From positions 62,001 through 126,000 of the forward strand of contig JAHDVF020001349.1 in assembly GCA_022606425.2 (NCBI GenBank): DNA of 64,000 bases. The letters run 5' to 3'. The position numbers and the translations under genes are program-made. This DNA is from Lepidostoma basale (Eukaryota > Arthropoda > Insecta > Trichoptera > Lepidostomatidae). Numbering within the stretch: the first letter of the stretch is position 1; every line of letters starts with the position of its first letter. The notes under the pieces are model-generated. The model did not search any database. It had not been told where the DNA came from and worked only from the letters and a program-made list of their open reading frames with translations. Positions 41,745 to 51,439 of this stretch are shown piece by piece.

Positions 41745-42015
41745 TGTTTTGGCCGAAACACTATGATACCTTAACATTTTAAAATGTTAAATAAAATAAC
41801 TTTGTTTTTGTGTCACCCGATGATGTCAACATATGTTGATGAAACAGCTGTCGCGTAAAATAAAATACAATTGTGACATTTGATAATGCCTTAGAAGGGC
41901 GAAACATGTCATTCCCATAAAATATAATAAAACTTCTAGAAAACTGACGTTTTCATTCGCATTAACTATTTAATATTGAGTTTTATATCATTGTTCAAGA
42001 AACAATAAATATAAT
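41745..42015 (+). mobile_element. H2 half joined to H1 half
   Basis: H2: CCATTGTTTTGGCCGAAACA, ATGATACCTTAACATTTT, CCGATGATGTCAACATATG, TTGATGAAACAGCTGTCGCG (stem II UCAACA / UGUUGA). At 41878 it changes to H1: TTTGATAATGCCTTAGAAGG, GCGAAACATGTCATTCCC, AAACTTCTAGAAAACTGACG, GAGTTTTATATCATTG. Both halves have the same orientation. Confidence 0.8.
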
Positions 42016-42735
42016 TATGACTGATTACGATTGTATAGTGAACCAAGTTTCAAAATGGTAGATTTTAATTTTTATGTTTGTAAATGAGTGTTTGCTCACT
42101 ACACTCATGTTTAAAAATTTCAATGTTTTAAAAACTAAAACTTCTTTTAATAAAATATGTACTTTATGTAACCATTTTTTGTTACAATTTAATTGGAAAG
42201 CAGGTGAACTACAGATAAAGTAAACGTCTTATTTTATTTTGAAACGAAACAGAAACTGTTCTATTTTTAAAGTAAATATGAGAGTTTTACATTACGGGTA
42301 GACTTTTATGAAATTTCAATAACATTTCATTTGCCTCGGAAAATCGCCCCCTGCCGACTCAGGGGTAGGACACCACAGTTAACAAAGCCCATAAATAACG
42401 AATATTTTTGCAAAATACGCACGTATTCACCGTTGCCATCACGTGTCCCATGACAGAATGGACATTAAATTCACGATTCTCGAGGCATTTAATATTCAAT
42501 GGTGTGTACGGCATATTAAATGAGAGATCTCCATAAAAATACGATCCTAGAAAGTTATGCAAAACAGAAAATTAATTAGTATGCATTCTCTAAGAATTTA
42601 AATATATCTTTATTTTGATTGACATGGCGATAAAGAACGTGAAATAAGAAATAAATATACATACAGCAAATTTACTCCTTCAGCAATAATGGCACTTCTA
42701 AAGAACAAAATATTAACCTAATATAAATTATATAA
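42016..42735. other. No recognised feature
   Basis: Includes a 67-codon minus frame at 42359-42562 with no recognisable motif. No repeat match. Confidence 0.45.
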
Positions 42736-42748
42736 TTAATACGAATGA

Positions 42749-43275
42749 CACATATATAATTAATAAGAATCACAGGTGGATAGGTCACAGGTGGATAGGG
42801 CTGCAGCAGTTGCAGGCTGCCTGAAAGATGTCATATGGAGAAACAGGGACATGAGGACTGACAGCAAGGTACGCATCTACAAGACCTGTGTGCGACCAAT
42901 CCTCACATATGGCATTGAATCGAGGGCAGATACTGTCAAGACAAAGAGCATGCTCAGGACAACCGAGATGAAAACGCTCCGCGCTATAGCTGGCAAGACC
43001 CTACGTGATCGAGTTAGGAATACAGCAATCCGAGAAATCTGCGAGGTCGAAGATGTGGTCAGATGGGGACGTCAAAGACGGCGATACTGGCATGAACACG
43101 TAGAAAGGATGAGCTCAAGTAGAATACCACACATAGCTCTCCATGGAACGCCAAACGGACAACGCCGACCAGGAAGACCCCCGAAACGGTGGAGAGAAAG
43201 CTGGAGTTCAGCATCTCAAGAGGACCCGCCTGAAATAACAGACTCCTGAGTCTACAAGAAGGGAAGAAGAAGAAG
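42749..43275 (+). mobile_element. LINE-B copy, longest C-terminal frame
   Basis: Frame 42776-43249: DRAAAVAGCLKDVIWRNR, TDSKVRIYKTCVRPILTYG, TEMKTLRAIAGKTLRDRVR, REICEVEDVVRWGRQRRRYW, HVERMSSSRIPHIALHGTP, RRPGRPPKRWRESWSSASQE, then a GAAGAAG tail. RTE-like ORF2 end, 5'-truncated, no internal stop. Flanked by AATACGAATGA at 42738-42748 and 43276-43286, which lies in an H1 arm, although about 20 bp after the left repeat are not LINE-B. Confidence 0.9.
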
Positions 43276-43450
43276 AATACGAATGAAAATGTCGGTTTTC
43301 TAGAAGTTTTATTATGTTTTATGGGAATGACATGTTTCGCCCTTCGAAGGCATTAACAAATGTCTAAGAAGGGCGAAACATGTCATTCCCATAAAATATA
43401 ATAAAACTTCTATAAAACTGACGTTTTCCATCATTGTTTAAGAAACAGTA
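43276..43450. mobile_element. H1 inverted-repeat element, compact
   Basis: Arms almost identical: GTCGGTTTTCTAGAAGTTTT, GGGAATGACATGTTTCGCCC, then AGAAGGGCGAAACATGTC, CATAAAATATAATAAAACTT. The loop is only AAGGCATTAACAAATGTCT, so one arm lost part of the core. Confidence 0.87.
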
Positions 43451-43549
43451 CTAATATTATATAATATAATAAATTAACTAACAATTTTTTAACAATAACT
43501 AATAAAATATAATAAAATAACAAAATAAATTCTTTTTATTTTGTTATTT

Positions 43550-43775
43550 TATTTTATGTCATTGTGTTTTATATTATTTGTTTGATATTTATTTTGTGGA
43601 TGTTTTACGACCGAAGTATGCGCGGGAGGTGCCTATTGGTGGCGATGAGGTTCGCAACCCATCACAACGCGTCTCCCGCGGGGCGAAAAGAGCAGGATGG
43701 AGTGCCGCATCGGTTAAAGTGTGACAGTCCATTCTTTCTGCCTACCCTTTTGTGGAGACGGCGTGATGGTTAGTT
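43550..43775 (+). mobile_element. SINE-3
   Basis: GACCGAAGTATGCGCGGGAG, GGTGGCGATGAGGTTCGCAA, GATGGAGTGCCGCATCGG, LINE-A end, two TTAG units. Confidence 0.87.
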
Positions 43776-43787
43776 AGCTTTTTTTTC

Positions 43788-43890
43788 TTCTCAGCGCTAC
43801 TTCCCTACATTGGATTTGAGCTCCTCCATAGCATTCCTCCACTGGCTTCTGTCCCTGGCTATCTATTTCCATTCTCTAGGTTTATAGAGG
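43788..43890 (-). mobile_element. RTE-like LINE C-terminal fragment
   Basis: Minus strand: ARDRSQWRNAMEELKSNVG with an AGAAGAAAAAAAA tail. A further family represented by only its last ~30 codons. Confidence 0.6.
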
Positions 43891-43904
43891 AGTCCGAAAT
43901 TCTC

Positions 43905-44060
43905 TAAGATAACTGAAAACATGTATTTTATAAAAGTTTTCTTATATTTTATGGGAATGACACTTTTTGCTTTGCTGAGACACTATCAAATACATTAGCA
44001 AGGCGACTGAAATAATAACATAACATATAGAAAACAGACACTTACACGCTGATGTAAAAC
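43905..44060. mobile_element. H1 element, decayed
   Basis: ATAAAAGTTTTCTTATATTT, GGGAATGACACTTTTTGC, CACTATCAAATACATTAGC, AAGGCGACTGAAATAA. Confidence 0.65.
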
Positions 44061-44129
44061 TCCAAATTAAACATTTAATATTTTATACGAATTAAAACGT
44101 TTCTATTAATTTAATAATTAATACGAATG

Positions 44130-44370
44130 AAAAATTGAAAACATAGTGAGATGGAGTAGGCAGAGAAGACGATTCTGGAGGGACCACATTGAGAGAATGA
44201 ATTCAGCAGGAATTCCTAAGATCGAGATGCACGAGACTCCAGAGGGCCGTGGACCACCAGGACGGCCACCAAAGAGATGGAGAGATGGCTGGTCGTCTTT
44301 AACACAGAATGAAAGTTGATATCCTGCATAAATAGATAGCAAGATCTACAACCAGAAGAAGAAGAAGAAA
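44130..44370 (+). mobile_element. LINE-B copy inserted in H1
   Basis: IVRWSRQRRRFWRDHIERM, NSAGIPKIEMHETPEGRG, PGRPPKRWRDGWSSLTQNES, stop, 3' UTR TTGATATCCTGCATAAATAG, (GAA)n. H1 sequence stops at ATACGAATGAAAA (44129) and resumes ACGTCTATATTCTAGAAG at 44370. Confidence 0.88.
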
Positions 44371-44640
44371 CGTCTATATTCTAGAAGTTTCATTATCAAA
44401 TGTCAGACTTTGATAATGCTCTAGTCAGGCGAAACTTGTCATTCGAATAAAATATAATAAAACTTCTATAAAACAGACGATTTCATTGGTATTAAATATT
44501 TAATATGGAGAAACATCATTGTGCAAGAATCAATAGATAAATATTTAAAATTTATGAAAACGTTTGTTTTCTAGAAATTATATTTTATGAGTTTGACTTA
44601 ATTGCTCCATTTTAATGACATAATTAATAGTGTCACTCCT
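44371..44640. mobile_element. H1 element and adjoining remnant
   Basis: Arm ATTCTAGAAGTTTCATT, core TTTGATAATGCTCTAGTCAG, GCGAAACTTGTCATTCG, right arm to 44540; then another arm start AAAACGTTTGTTTTCTAG at 44558. Confidence 0.75.
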
Positions 44641-45085
44641 CTAAAATATAGTGAAATATCGAAAAAAATATATATAATTTACATACACGTGCTTTTACCC
44701 ACCTCAAATTATCACATTTGGCTTTTTTCAATACATATGTGTAATTATGACTTAATATTGTATTAATATTGTTAATTGAAATTTCTATTTCTTGAAATTC
44801 TCGACATTTTAGAAATTAAAAAAGGAATTAAAAATAAAGAAAATATTATAAATAATCAAATAAATTTAACGTCAAGTCCAATCTTTGATTTATTTCCTTT
44901 GTTGTAAGTACATATTATAATTACCTGAACCCCAATAAGAACTTTAAATTATTAGTTTAAATTTTAAATTGAATCATAATATTTGTTATAACAAAAGCAT
45001 AAACGTTCCAAAATAAATCTTTATATCATCTGTCAAATCGTATAAACAATTTTATAATATTTTAAATATGAATCTTTATAATATG
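44641..45085. other. No feature seen
   Basis: Very AT-rich. Confidence 0.5.
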
Positions 45086-45087
45086 TA

Positions 45088-45135
45088 CCTATCACTGAAG
45101 AAGGGCTGGTTGCCGAAACATGTCTTTGCAATTTT
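45088..45135 (+). ncRNA. H7 hammerhead ribozyme candidate, intact core
   Basis: Plus strand: CUGAAGA, AGGGCUGGUUGCC (stem II GGC / GCC), GAAA, self-complementary CAUG, UC. Core, GAAA and GUC intact; stem I weak (only the first pair evident). Confidence 0.6.
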
Positions 45136-45231
45136 ATTTTTTTAATTCAAGTTTTGTATACACAAAGTGTATAAAATAAGAATAAGAGAAATGAAATTTC
45201 TATGTTTAGTTTTCTTACACTTGATTTTAAC

Positions 45232-45310
45232 TTCGACCGGTTTCGTCAGCGGAACCATCTTCTGGGAGAGAATGGCAGCGAACCAGAAAATGACAGCGAA
45301 CCTCAAAAGC
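45232..45310 (-). repeat. H8 hammerhead-like motif
   Basis: Minus strand: CAGAAGA, UGGUUCCGCUGAC, GAAA, self-complementary CCGG, UC, GAAGU. Core has A in place of U4. A related inverted pair lies at 48360-48465. Confidence 0.5.
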
Positions 45311-45555
45311 AAGTGAAATGAAACGTAATACGTATGTTAATGTGTTTTGTTTTATTTTTAAAAAATCATTATTACAACTGTTTATATTTTATTGAAACGT
45401 AACTGTTTATGTTTTATTGGAAGGTATCAATTGAAACCATTTAAGGGGGTGGTCCAAAGTAATACGTTATTTTACGTTGTTCTACGTAAGTTGAATAATG
45501 GGTGTGCTATAGAAGGCCGACCTTTGTACTCGTATATCTATATGGATATACACAG

Positions 45556-45623
45556 GCCCGAGGGATTCAGAAAGTCCTTTGACATGAAAAAACAAAAACA
45601 TATCTTCTTTCATAGAATTCCAA
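45556..45623 (+). CDS. Weak exon candidate
   Basis: 68 nt between TACACAG and a perfect donor GTAAGTGAG (GT at 45624). One frame open: PEGFRKSFDMKKQKHIFFHR. The upstream tract is not pyrimidine-rich and the sequence matches no protein I know. Confidence 0.22.
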
Positions 45624-45837
45624 GTAAGTGAGAGACCTACACAGTTTTTCGCTCTGAAATGGGTCTTTGTTATTTACAATTACGCCGTATCTTGTTACAA
45701 AAACTAACTTAAAGCACGAATACATATAATGTTTCATAAAATGAAATTTAAATATCTTATTTAAGACGGATTTACAATTATCATATATCATCTCATAGAA
45801 AAAAATTGTGATCTGATAAAGAATGTGAATAGGGTGG

Positions 45838-45912
45838 TACGCATTGCGGAGCCCTGCTGCGTGCCTTGCTTCCGCACTGGCTCGAGCAGGGCTCCTGTGC
45901 CCCCGCAACCCG
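45838..45912. repeat. GC-rich imperfect inverted repeat
   Basis: GCGGAGCCCTGCTGCG versus GAGCAGGGCTCCTG: the AGCCCTGCT / AGCAGGGCT cores are exact complements about 37 bp apart. Confidence 0.55.
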
Positions 45913-45989
45913 GTAATGATTTTCTAAAAATAATAATTCATGCGCGAATGTGGATGAATTCGTATATTTAGAAAGCATCTTTACAAAGG

Positions 45990-46336
45990 GATTTCCTGGA
46001 GAGACCACATCACGAATGAGGAGGTTCTTCAAAGAATCGAAGGAGGAAGACACCTGCTTAGGACCTTGTCCGAAAGGTGTGCAAGATGGATCGGCCATGT
46101 AATACGACAAGAAGGCCTCTTGCATGCCATAATGGAGGGTATGACCGAGGGGACAAACTCTAGGGGACACCAACGCCGAGAGTACCTAGAGGACCTGTTG
46201 GTGGACGTGCTCTGCTCATCATATGCAGATTTCAAAAGAGCCGCACAAGACAGGGAAGAGAGACTAGAATAAATTGAGAAGAATAGAATAAATTACTGCA
46301 AACCAATCCCAGGATTGAAACTTTCTAACTAACTAA
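45990..46336 (+). mobile_element. LINE-D copy inserted in LINE-A
   Basis: Flanked by CTTTACAAAGG at 45979-45989 and 46337-46347. Reads EEVLQRIEGGRHLLRTLSER, CARWIGHVIRQEGLLHAIME, GMTEGTNSRGHQRREYLEDL, LVDVLCSSYADFKRAAQDRE; ends with (TAAC)n at 46326-46336. Confidence 0.92.
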
Positions 46337-46435
46337 CTTTACAAAGGATGGGCGATTGGAAAGGGATATTGAAAGAAAGTTTGGAGCAGGCACCAAATTA
46401 AATGGTGCACTTAAATTTGTCATTGCACATTATTA

Positions 46436-46676
46436 TTATTATTATTAATATTATGTTGAATCGCTCTTTACATCATGACAGCATGAGCCAAATCAATGTA
46501 AAGGATATTATAGCTATCATAGTGATTCTTGTGACACGTGATAGGTAGCTAATCTATCGCCATTTTGTTGTCACGTGAATCCTACACCAGACCAAAGACA
46601 GTGTGAAATCACACTGCCCTCGCCGGGAATCGAACCCGGAACCTTCGGGGTGGCAGCCAATGTCACGAATGTCGTC
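46436..46676 (-). mobile_element. SINE-1 (AAT-tail type) inserted in LINE-A
   Basis: ATT tail at the left, GAATCGCTCTTTACATCATG, TTACATTGATTTGGCTCATG complement, GGGAATCGAACCCGG (B box complement). Diverged copies of TGTC(A/G)T(T/C) at both edges may be the target duplication. Confidence 0.88.
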
Positions 46677-47246
46677 AAATGAAAGCTAATCCAAAAATCT
46701 AAAATGGCACTGCACAATGGTGTTCTTTTAACCGACATTTATACATGCAAGTGAAATATGGAACTAACAAAACTAGAATAAATGATAAAAATTAGATATC
46801 TTGGACGAATTTATGGTAAATCTGTATATGATATGAGTGTCAAAAGCAAATATAAGAAGTGAATGAAGTTTGAATAAAAATGTTATTAACAAAATAATTG
46901 AAGAGTCGTTGACGCGTGGAAGGAATGAATGCATAAATAAAATAATTATATGATAAAAAATCATATGTAAACAACGTAAAAGAAACAAGCAACAAAGGAA
47001 GACGGAGGAAAGCATAGCACGATGAAAACAGTAAAATACTAAATGTCGGCCACATCAGAAGTCTGAGAAATCAACGTAATATTTAAATTTAGTTTAATGC
47101 TCAATATCTCTTTTGAGGTGATGTAGCAGGTTTATATAAATACAAATTTCTCTCTTACCTAATTGTAAGGGAGAAAAAAACTCCCTTACCATAAAAAGTG
47201 TTCTAAAGCGTCCACTGTCACTGTAAATAAAATACACCGCAACTCA

Positions 47247-47460
47247 TTAATCTCTGCCAGGGTAGGATAAGGGCGGAGATAAGGATGTAACAGCATCCAT
47301 TTGATTAATCACAGATGCGGTCCTGATTCTGTTTCTCAAATTGGCCGAATACTTCAGGGGAGGTAGGTGCTCCATAAAGACATCATTCTTAAATTTCCAT
47401 TTCACATAATATTTGATGAACTTAAGGCGTAACCTTGAAATTCCATAATGCAATTTTTTT
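47247..47460 (-). other. Unrecognised open frame
   Basis: Minus frame 47247-47453 reads EHLPPLKYSANLRNRIRTAS and SLSPPLSYPGRD. Proline-rich end, no known motif; could be a fragment of an element or chance. Confidence 0.25.
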
Positions 47461-47505
47461 TTTGAAACCCAAATTTTTACACTTTTTAATTTGTTTTCTA
47501 AACTA
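47385..47505. mobile_element. H3-like arm
   Basis: ATGAACTTAAGGCGTAAC, AATTCCATAATGC, CACTTTTTAATTTGTTTTC follow the H3 arm order. Confidence 0.45.
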
Positions 47506-47519
47506 AGTCCATGACAATG

Positions 47520-48150
47520 ATTTCAAACAAAGTGCCGAGAAACTACGAGTATTCCAAAGAGTCATAGAAAGAGCCATGCTAGGAATAAGCCTGACGACCT
47601 TCGTGGTAGGAGCTCTGACTGGCATACGGAAGATTCTGGGTTCGATTCCCGGAGATGGCAGTGTGATTGTCACACTGTCTTTGGTCTGGTGTAGAATTCT
47701 CGTGACAATAAAATGGCGATAGATTAGCTACCTTTCACGTGTCACGAGAATCAATATATCAGCTTAAAAAAAAATTGTATACAGTAATTGGGTTCAAGCG
47801 ACCTGTTGGATACGTAAAAAAAAAGCCTAAAAGACAGAGTCAGAAACGATACGGTGAGAGAAAAAACAAAGGTCATTGACATCATCCACCGGGTGACGAC
47901 TCTAAAATAGCAATGGGCAGGTCACGTAGCCAGAAGCTCAGATAAAAATTGGACAAGAAGCCTGCTGACTTGAAGACCGTGGACTGCAAAGAGAAGTGCA
48001 GAGCGACCGCAACTACGGTGGAAGGATGATATGAACAGACACGTCGGAATAACCTGGATACAGTCTGCACAAGACAGAGTGACATGGAAGCGAATGGAGG
48101 AGGCCTTTGTCCAGGAGTGAACGAGAATAGGCTGAGCAAGAAGAAGGAAG
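47520..48150 (+). mobile_element. RTE-like LINE (E/F group) split by SINE-1
   Basis: LRVFQRVIERAMLGISL (to 47592) continues after the SINE as KDRVRNDTVREKTKVIDI, QWAGHVARSSDKNWTRS, RPQLRWKDDMNRHVGITW, QDRVTWKRMEEAFVQE; stops at two sites. Ends near AAGAAGAAGGAAG. Confidence 0.9.
47593..47822 (+). mobile_element. SINE-1 (GACCTGTTG type) with target duplication
   Basis: AAGCCT at 47587-47592 and 47823-47828. Head CGTGGTAGGAGCTCTGACTG, B box GGGTTCGATTCCCGG, centre GTGTGATTGTCACACTGTC, 3' end TGTATACAGTAATTGGGTTC, AAGCGACCTGTTGGA, A-rich tail. Confidence 0.92.
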
Positions 48151-48359
48151 AAGTACGAGAATCTATGAAAACACTTGTATGTAACATGTAATAGCTGACT
48201 TAAGCAGAGTACCAGGGACATAACATTATTACGAAACCAACAGTATATATTTTTTTTATTTTGAAAATGAACTTTTGAATGCAAGTTTTGGGTTAAATCT
48301 TTAAAATATTAAATCCAAATATATATATTTTTTTAAATATATTACATATTTAGTTAAAA

Positions 48360-48465
48360 TCCACTAATGTTTGTATTTTCGACCGATTTCGGCAACTCGC
48401 TGCATTTTCTGGGACCAGAAGATTGCAGCAAGCTGCCAAAACCGGTTGAAGATACAAACATTGGA
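48360..48465. repeat. H8 inverted pair of hammerhead-like motifs
   Basis: Minus 48370-48412: CAGAAAA, U, GCAG cgag UUGC, C, GAAA, UCGG, UC. Plus 48415-48460: CAGAAGA, UU, GCAG caag CUGC, CAAAACCGGUUGAAG. Stem II keeps pairing (G-U versus G-C) in the two arms. Cores imperfect. Confidence 0.6.
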
Positions 48466-48505
48466 GAATTTTATTTAAATATACATTTTATTTTCATTAT
48501 TTAAC

Positions 48506-49005
48506 GTCATGTTTTCACTTCCAAAATACCACAATGCCTCAAGACTAAAGTCTTCAACCAGTGCGTTTTGCCAGTCATAACATACGGAGCCGAGACGTGG
48601 ACATTGACAAAAGGTCTAGTCTACAGATTCAAGGTTGCCCAGCGCGCCATGGAAAGAGCCATGCTTGGAATAACCTTGAGGGATAGATTTAGAAACGAAT
48701 TTATTCGACAACAAACCAAGGTGACTGAGGTGGCTCTACGGATAGGCGGGCTGAAGTGGCGGTGGGCTGGCCATATCTGTCGGAGAACCGACAGCCGATG
48801 GGGAAGACGGGTTCTGGAGTGGAGACCGCGTACAGGATTCCGTAGAGTCGGACGTCCCCCTGCCCGCTGGACCGACGATCTGAAGAGGATTGCTGGACAT
48901 GGATGGATGGGAGCGGCAATGGATAGGGGGCGGTGGAGGGCTTTGGGAGAGGCCTACATTCAGCAGTGGATGACAGACGGCTGCTGATGATGATGATGAT
49001 GATTT
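48506..49005 (+). mobile_element. LINE-E copy
   Basis: Open from 48506 region to 48985: PQCLKTKVFNQCVLPVITYG, AETWTLTKGLVYRFKVAQRA, MERAMLGITLRDRFRNEFIR, LKWRWAGHICRRTDSRWGRR, VLEWRPRTGFRRVGRPPARW, TDDLKRIAGHGWMGAAMDRG, RWRALGEAYIQQWMTDGC, stop, (TGA)6 tail. Nearly identical to 26787-27364 but without its frameshift. Confidence 0.93.
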
Positions 49006-49009
49006 ATAA

Positions 49010-49975
49010 TGAACTTCTTCCATGAAATTTCAAACAATATAAATTTTTTTATCCTAAAACTTGACGAAAATATTTTCTTGCCCGAATATAATTTTTCTTC
49101 TAGGTTAAGTTAGGTTAGAATTTTAGGTTGGGTTAGGTTATTCGAATTTTTAATTTCATTTTGAAAATGTTTGTCTGAACTGGGCCAACAGTTCCTCCAC
49201 ATTTTAAGCTGAAATTTTACTAAAGTTCCCGCAACTAAACATTACCTTTCTACGAATTTTAATTATTTATTTAATTTATTTACATATTTATAAAATGAAA
49301 ACAATAAAACTCGCTTATACCTGCCATTGATCATCATAATATCAGCTATTGAATGTTTTATTCTTCAAATTTTCAATTTAATAACCTTACTTAAATATTT
49401 GAAATAGTAAGCTAGAATACATTTAATGAATTAGTTAAACACAAAATCGTATTGTATTTTCTCTGATTTCTTATGTGAGTTTATAACTTGTTTGCCAAAT
49501 GGCGGTTTCGATACGACTTTCAGTAAATATACTGCTCCAAGGCATTGTATAAGCACGGCCTTACCGCAACATTCATGCGCCGCCAATGTATTGTATCTCG
49601 CAAGGGAACCACAGTGTATTAACAAGCCAATTAACTGTACTACTCGTACGAAATCTAACAATGTTCAGAGAATATTCTACATAAATTGGGCCTGAGACAT
49701 TAAGCATTTTTTTACATCAACTCTAATGTTCATATACACACATACGGTATAATAACATATAACTTATATCAACTTCACAGAACCCATCCGCTGAAGAACA
49801 ACTCCGTTAGTTATAAAATCCACCGACATAAATTTGTAATCTGAAATTATCAAATTAATTTGACCATTTTTTTCAATAACTGTATCGGATGTATGACGGC
49901 GATTTTATGAGCAACTCAAAATTAAATATTTTCGTTTATTAACTTTTAATAACAATTTTTTAATCATTTCTTATT
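49010..49975. other. No recognised gene
   Basis: Short TTAGG-like run at 49104-49143 (GGTTAAGTTAGGTTAG). The segment 49480-49690 is less AT-rich and has a 67-codon plus frame without known motifs. Confidence 0.4.
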
Positions 49976-49979
49976 TACT

Positions 49980-50215
49980 TTGCAAAGCTACATTGAAATT
50001 GCATGCAGCGGGAGTAGGGAGACGGGCGGGGAAAGCGGGACTGAGCCAAGCGAACATTTGCTGGGGAGGATGCCGAGTATAGCAAGATGTGTGCGAGTGA
50101 GACAGCGCACGCATAGGTCTTGGCGTTTCCTTTCGGCCAGTCGTAGAATTCTCCCCGTGCCGGAGCCCATTTACTAGCGCACGGCTTGCCACCTCCTACC
50201 GCTCCTGTTCTCAGT
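49980..50215. other. GC-rich island
   Basis: About 235 bp with GC well above the window (GGGAGACGGGCGGGGAAAGC, GAGTGAGACAGCGCACGC, CTCCCCGTGCCGGAGCCC). Open in several frames, none recognisable. Could be a promoter-like or repeat-derived segment. Confidence 0.4.
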
Positions 50216-50225
50216 TGCAATCCTT

Positions 50226-50471
50226 CAACTTGACGTGGCAGAGTGTTAAGAGCTGACTGATCTGCTTGCCATGCCGAAGGTCCCGTTCGATTCCCGGTGA
50301 TGGCAGTGTTATGTTCACATTGTCTTTAGTATGTTGTTGTCTAATTCACTTAACAATATTTTGAAGATTGACTAGCTACTAATTCTTGTCATGAGAATTA
50401 ATATAATACCTAAATAAACAAATTGTGTGCAGTAATTGGTTTCAAATGACCTGTTGTTTACAAAAAAAAAC
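50226..50471 (+). mobile_element. SINE-1 (GACCTGTTG type)
   Basis: GACGTGGCAGAGTGTTAAGAG head, B box CCGTTCGATTCCCGG (shortened), GTGATGGCAGTGTTATG, 3' end GTGTGCAGTAATTGGTTTC, AAATGACCTGTTGTTT, A tail. Confidence 0.88.
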
Positions 50472-50499
50472 ATGCTCATAATATGATACTCACAGTCAT

Positions 50500-50760
50500 T
50501 GCTTTATCTCTTCTAATTTCATTATGTCATTTAGTCCACTGTTTTTAATCGGTAATCTGCCATCTGGGTGCCATTCAAGTTTCCTTTTTGGGATTTTGTT
50601 CAGTCTCACGTGTGTGTAGAGATTAGGAGCTTTGTAAATATTGTTTAGCTCGTCATTATGCCGTGTTCTACAGCTTTCGTCTTCATTCACAGGTCCCAAG
50701 ATTCTAAGCAACACCCTTCTCTCAAAAGTATCCAGCTTAGTAAACATATAATAATTCAAA
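50500..50760 (-). mobile_element. RTE-like LINE fragment
   Basis: Minus frame: FTKLDTFERRVLLRILGPV, NEDESCRTRHNDELNNIYKA, NLYTHVRLNKIPKRKLEWHP. Central part of an RTE-like ORF2 end with an internal deletion (RLN directly followed by KIPKRK). Confidence 0.85.
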
Positions 50761-51109
50761 CCTCACACCTTTAGGTCACCACTGATCAGATGATTTTTTT
50801 ATACATGTCATTTTTGGTTTTTCTGTGTACGTTTCTATATTCAATATTAATTATTTATATAAATTTCTTTTAATTTCTCATTTGAACGTTTATCCCATAT
50901 TAAATCGTATTTAAATATCGTTTATCCAATTAACCGTTTATTTTTCTCGACATATTTTAAAAGTATGATAGCTTTTGTAGGAAAAACGAGCCTATCTACT
51001 GCAGAACAACCCTGTTTGTTTTAAAACCAACCGACATCAATTTGTTATCTGAAATATTCAAAATGAACTTTTTGAAATTGAATCATATTAAAATATCGTC
51101 TTTTCTTTT

Positions 51110-51200
51110 GAACGTTTATTTTTCTAGATATTTTTTTAAGGTCTGATACCTTCATCATCGTGAAAACGATATATCCGTTAATGTATATGAAATGATGATA
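51110..51200. repeat. H3 core remnant
   Basis: TTTTTTTAAGGTCTGATACC, TTCATCATCGTGAAAACG corresponds to the H3 core at 30800. Confidence 0.5.
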
Positions 51201-51214
51201 TCGACTTTTTACCA

Positions 51215-51420
51215 ACTTTATTCCAGTTTTATTAAGGTTTTAATTTTATATATGAGAGTGACATGTTTTTCCTTATTAAGACGCCATCAAGTATTTGATT
51301 TGTTGAATTAAATTTGTTGAATATTTCAAACATTTGATAATATTTTACCACTGCGATGCATGTCACTCTTATAAAATGTAAGAAAACATTTTCATCGTGA
51401 TTAAATATTTAATAAAGTGT
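51215..51420. mobile_element. H1 inverted-repeat element
   Basis: GAGAGTGACATGTTTTTCC, then CATTTGATAATATTTTACC, GATGCATGTCACTCTTATAA; both outer arms weakly conserved. Confidence 0.75.
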
Positions 51421-51439
51421 TTTAAATTATTTTTAAAGA

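Larger units (their letters stand above)
45915..47085 (+). mobile_element. LINE-A copy split by LINE-D and SINE-1
   Basis: LINE-A pieces: 45915-45989 (DEFVYLESIFTKG), 46337-46435 (GRLERDIERKFGAGTKLNGA, LKFVIA), 46677-47085 (to ATGTCGGCCACATCAG). Old, frames broken, tail absent. Confidence 0.88.
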
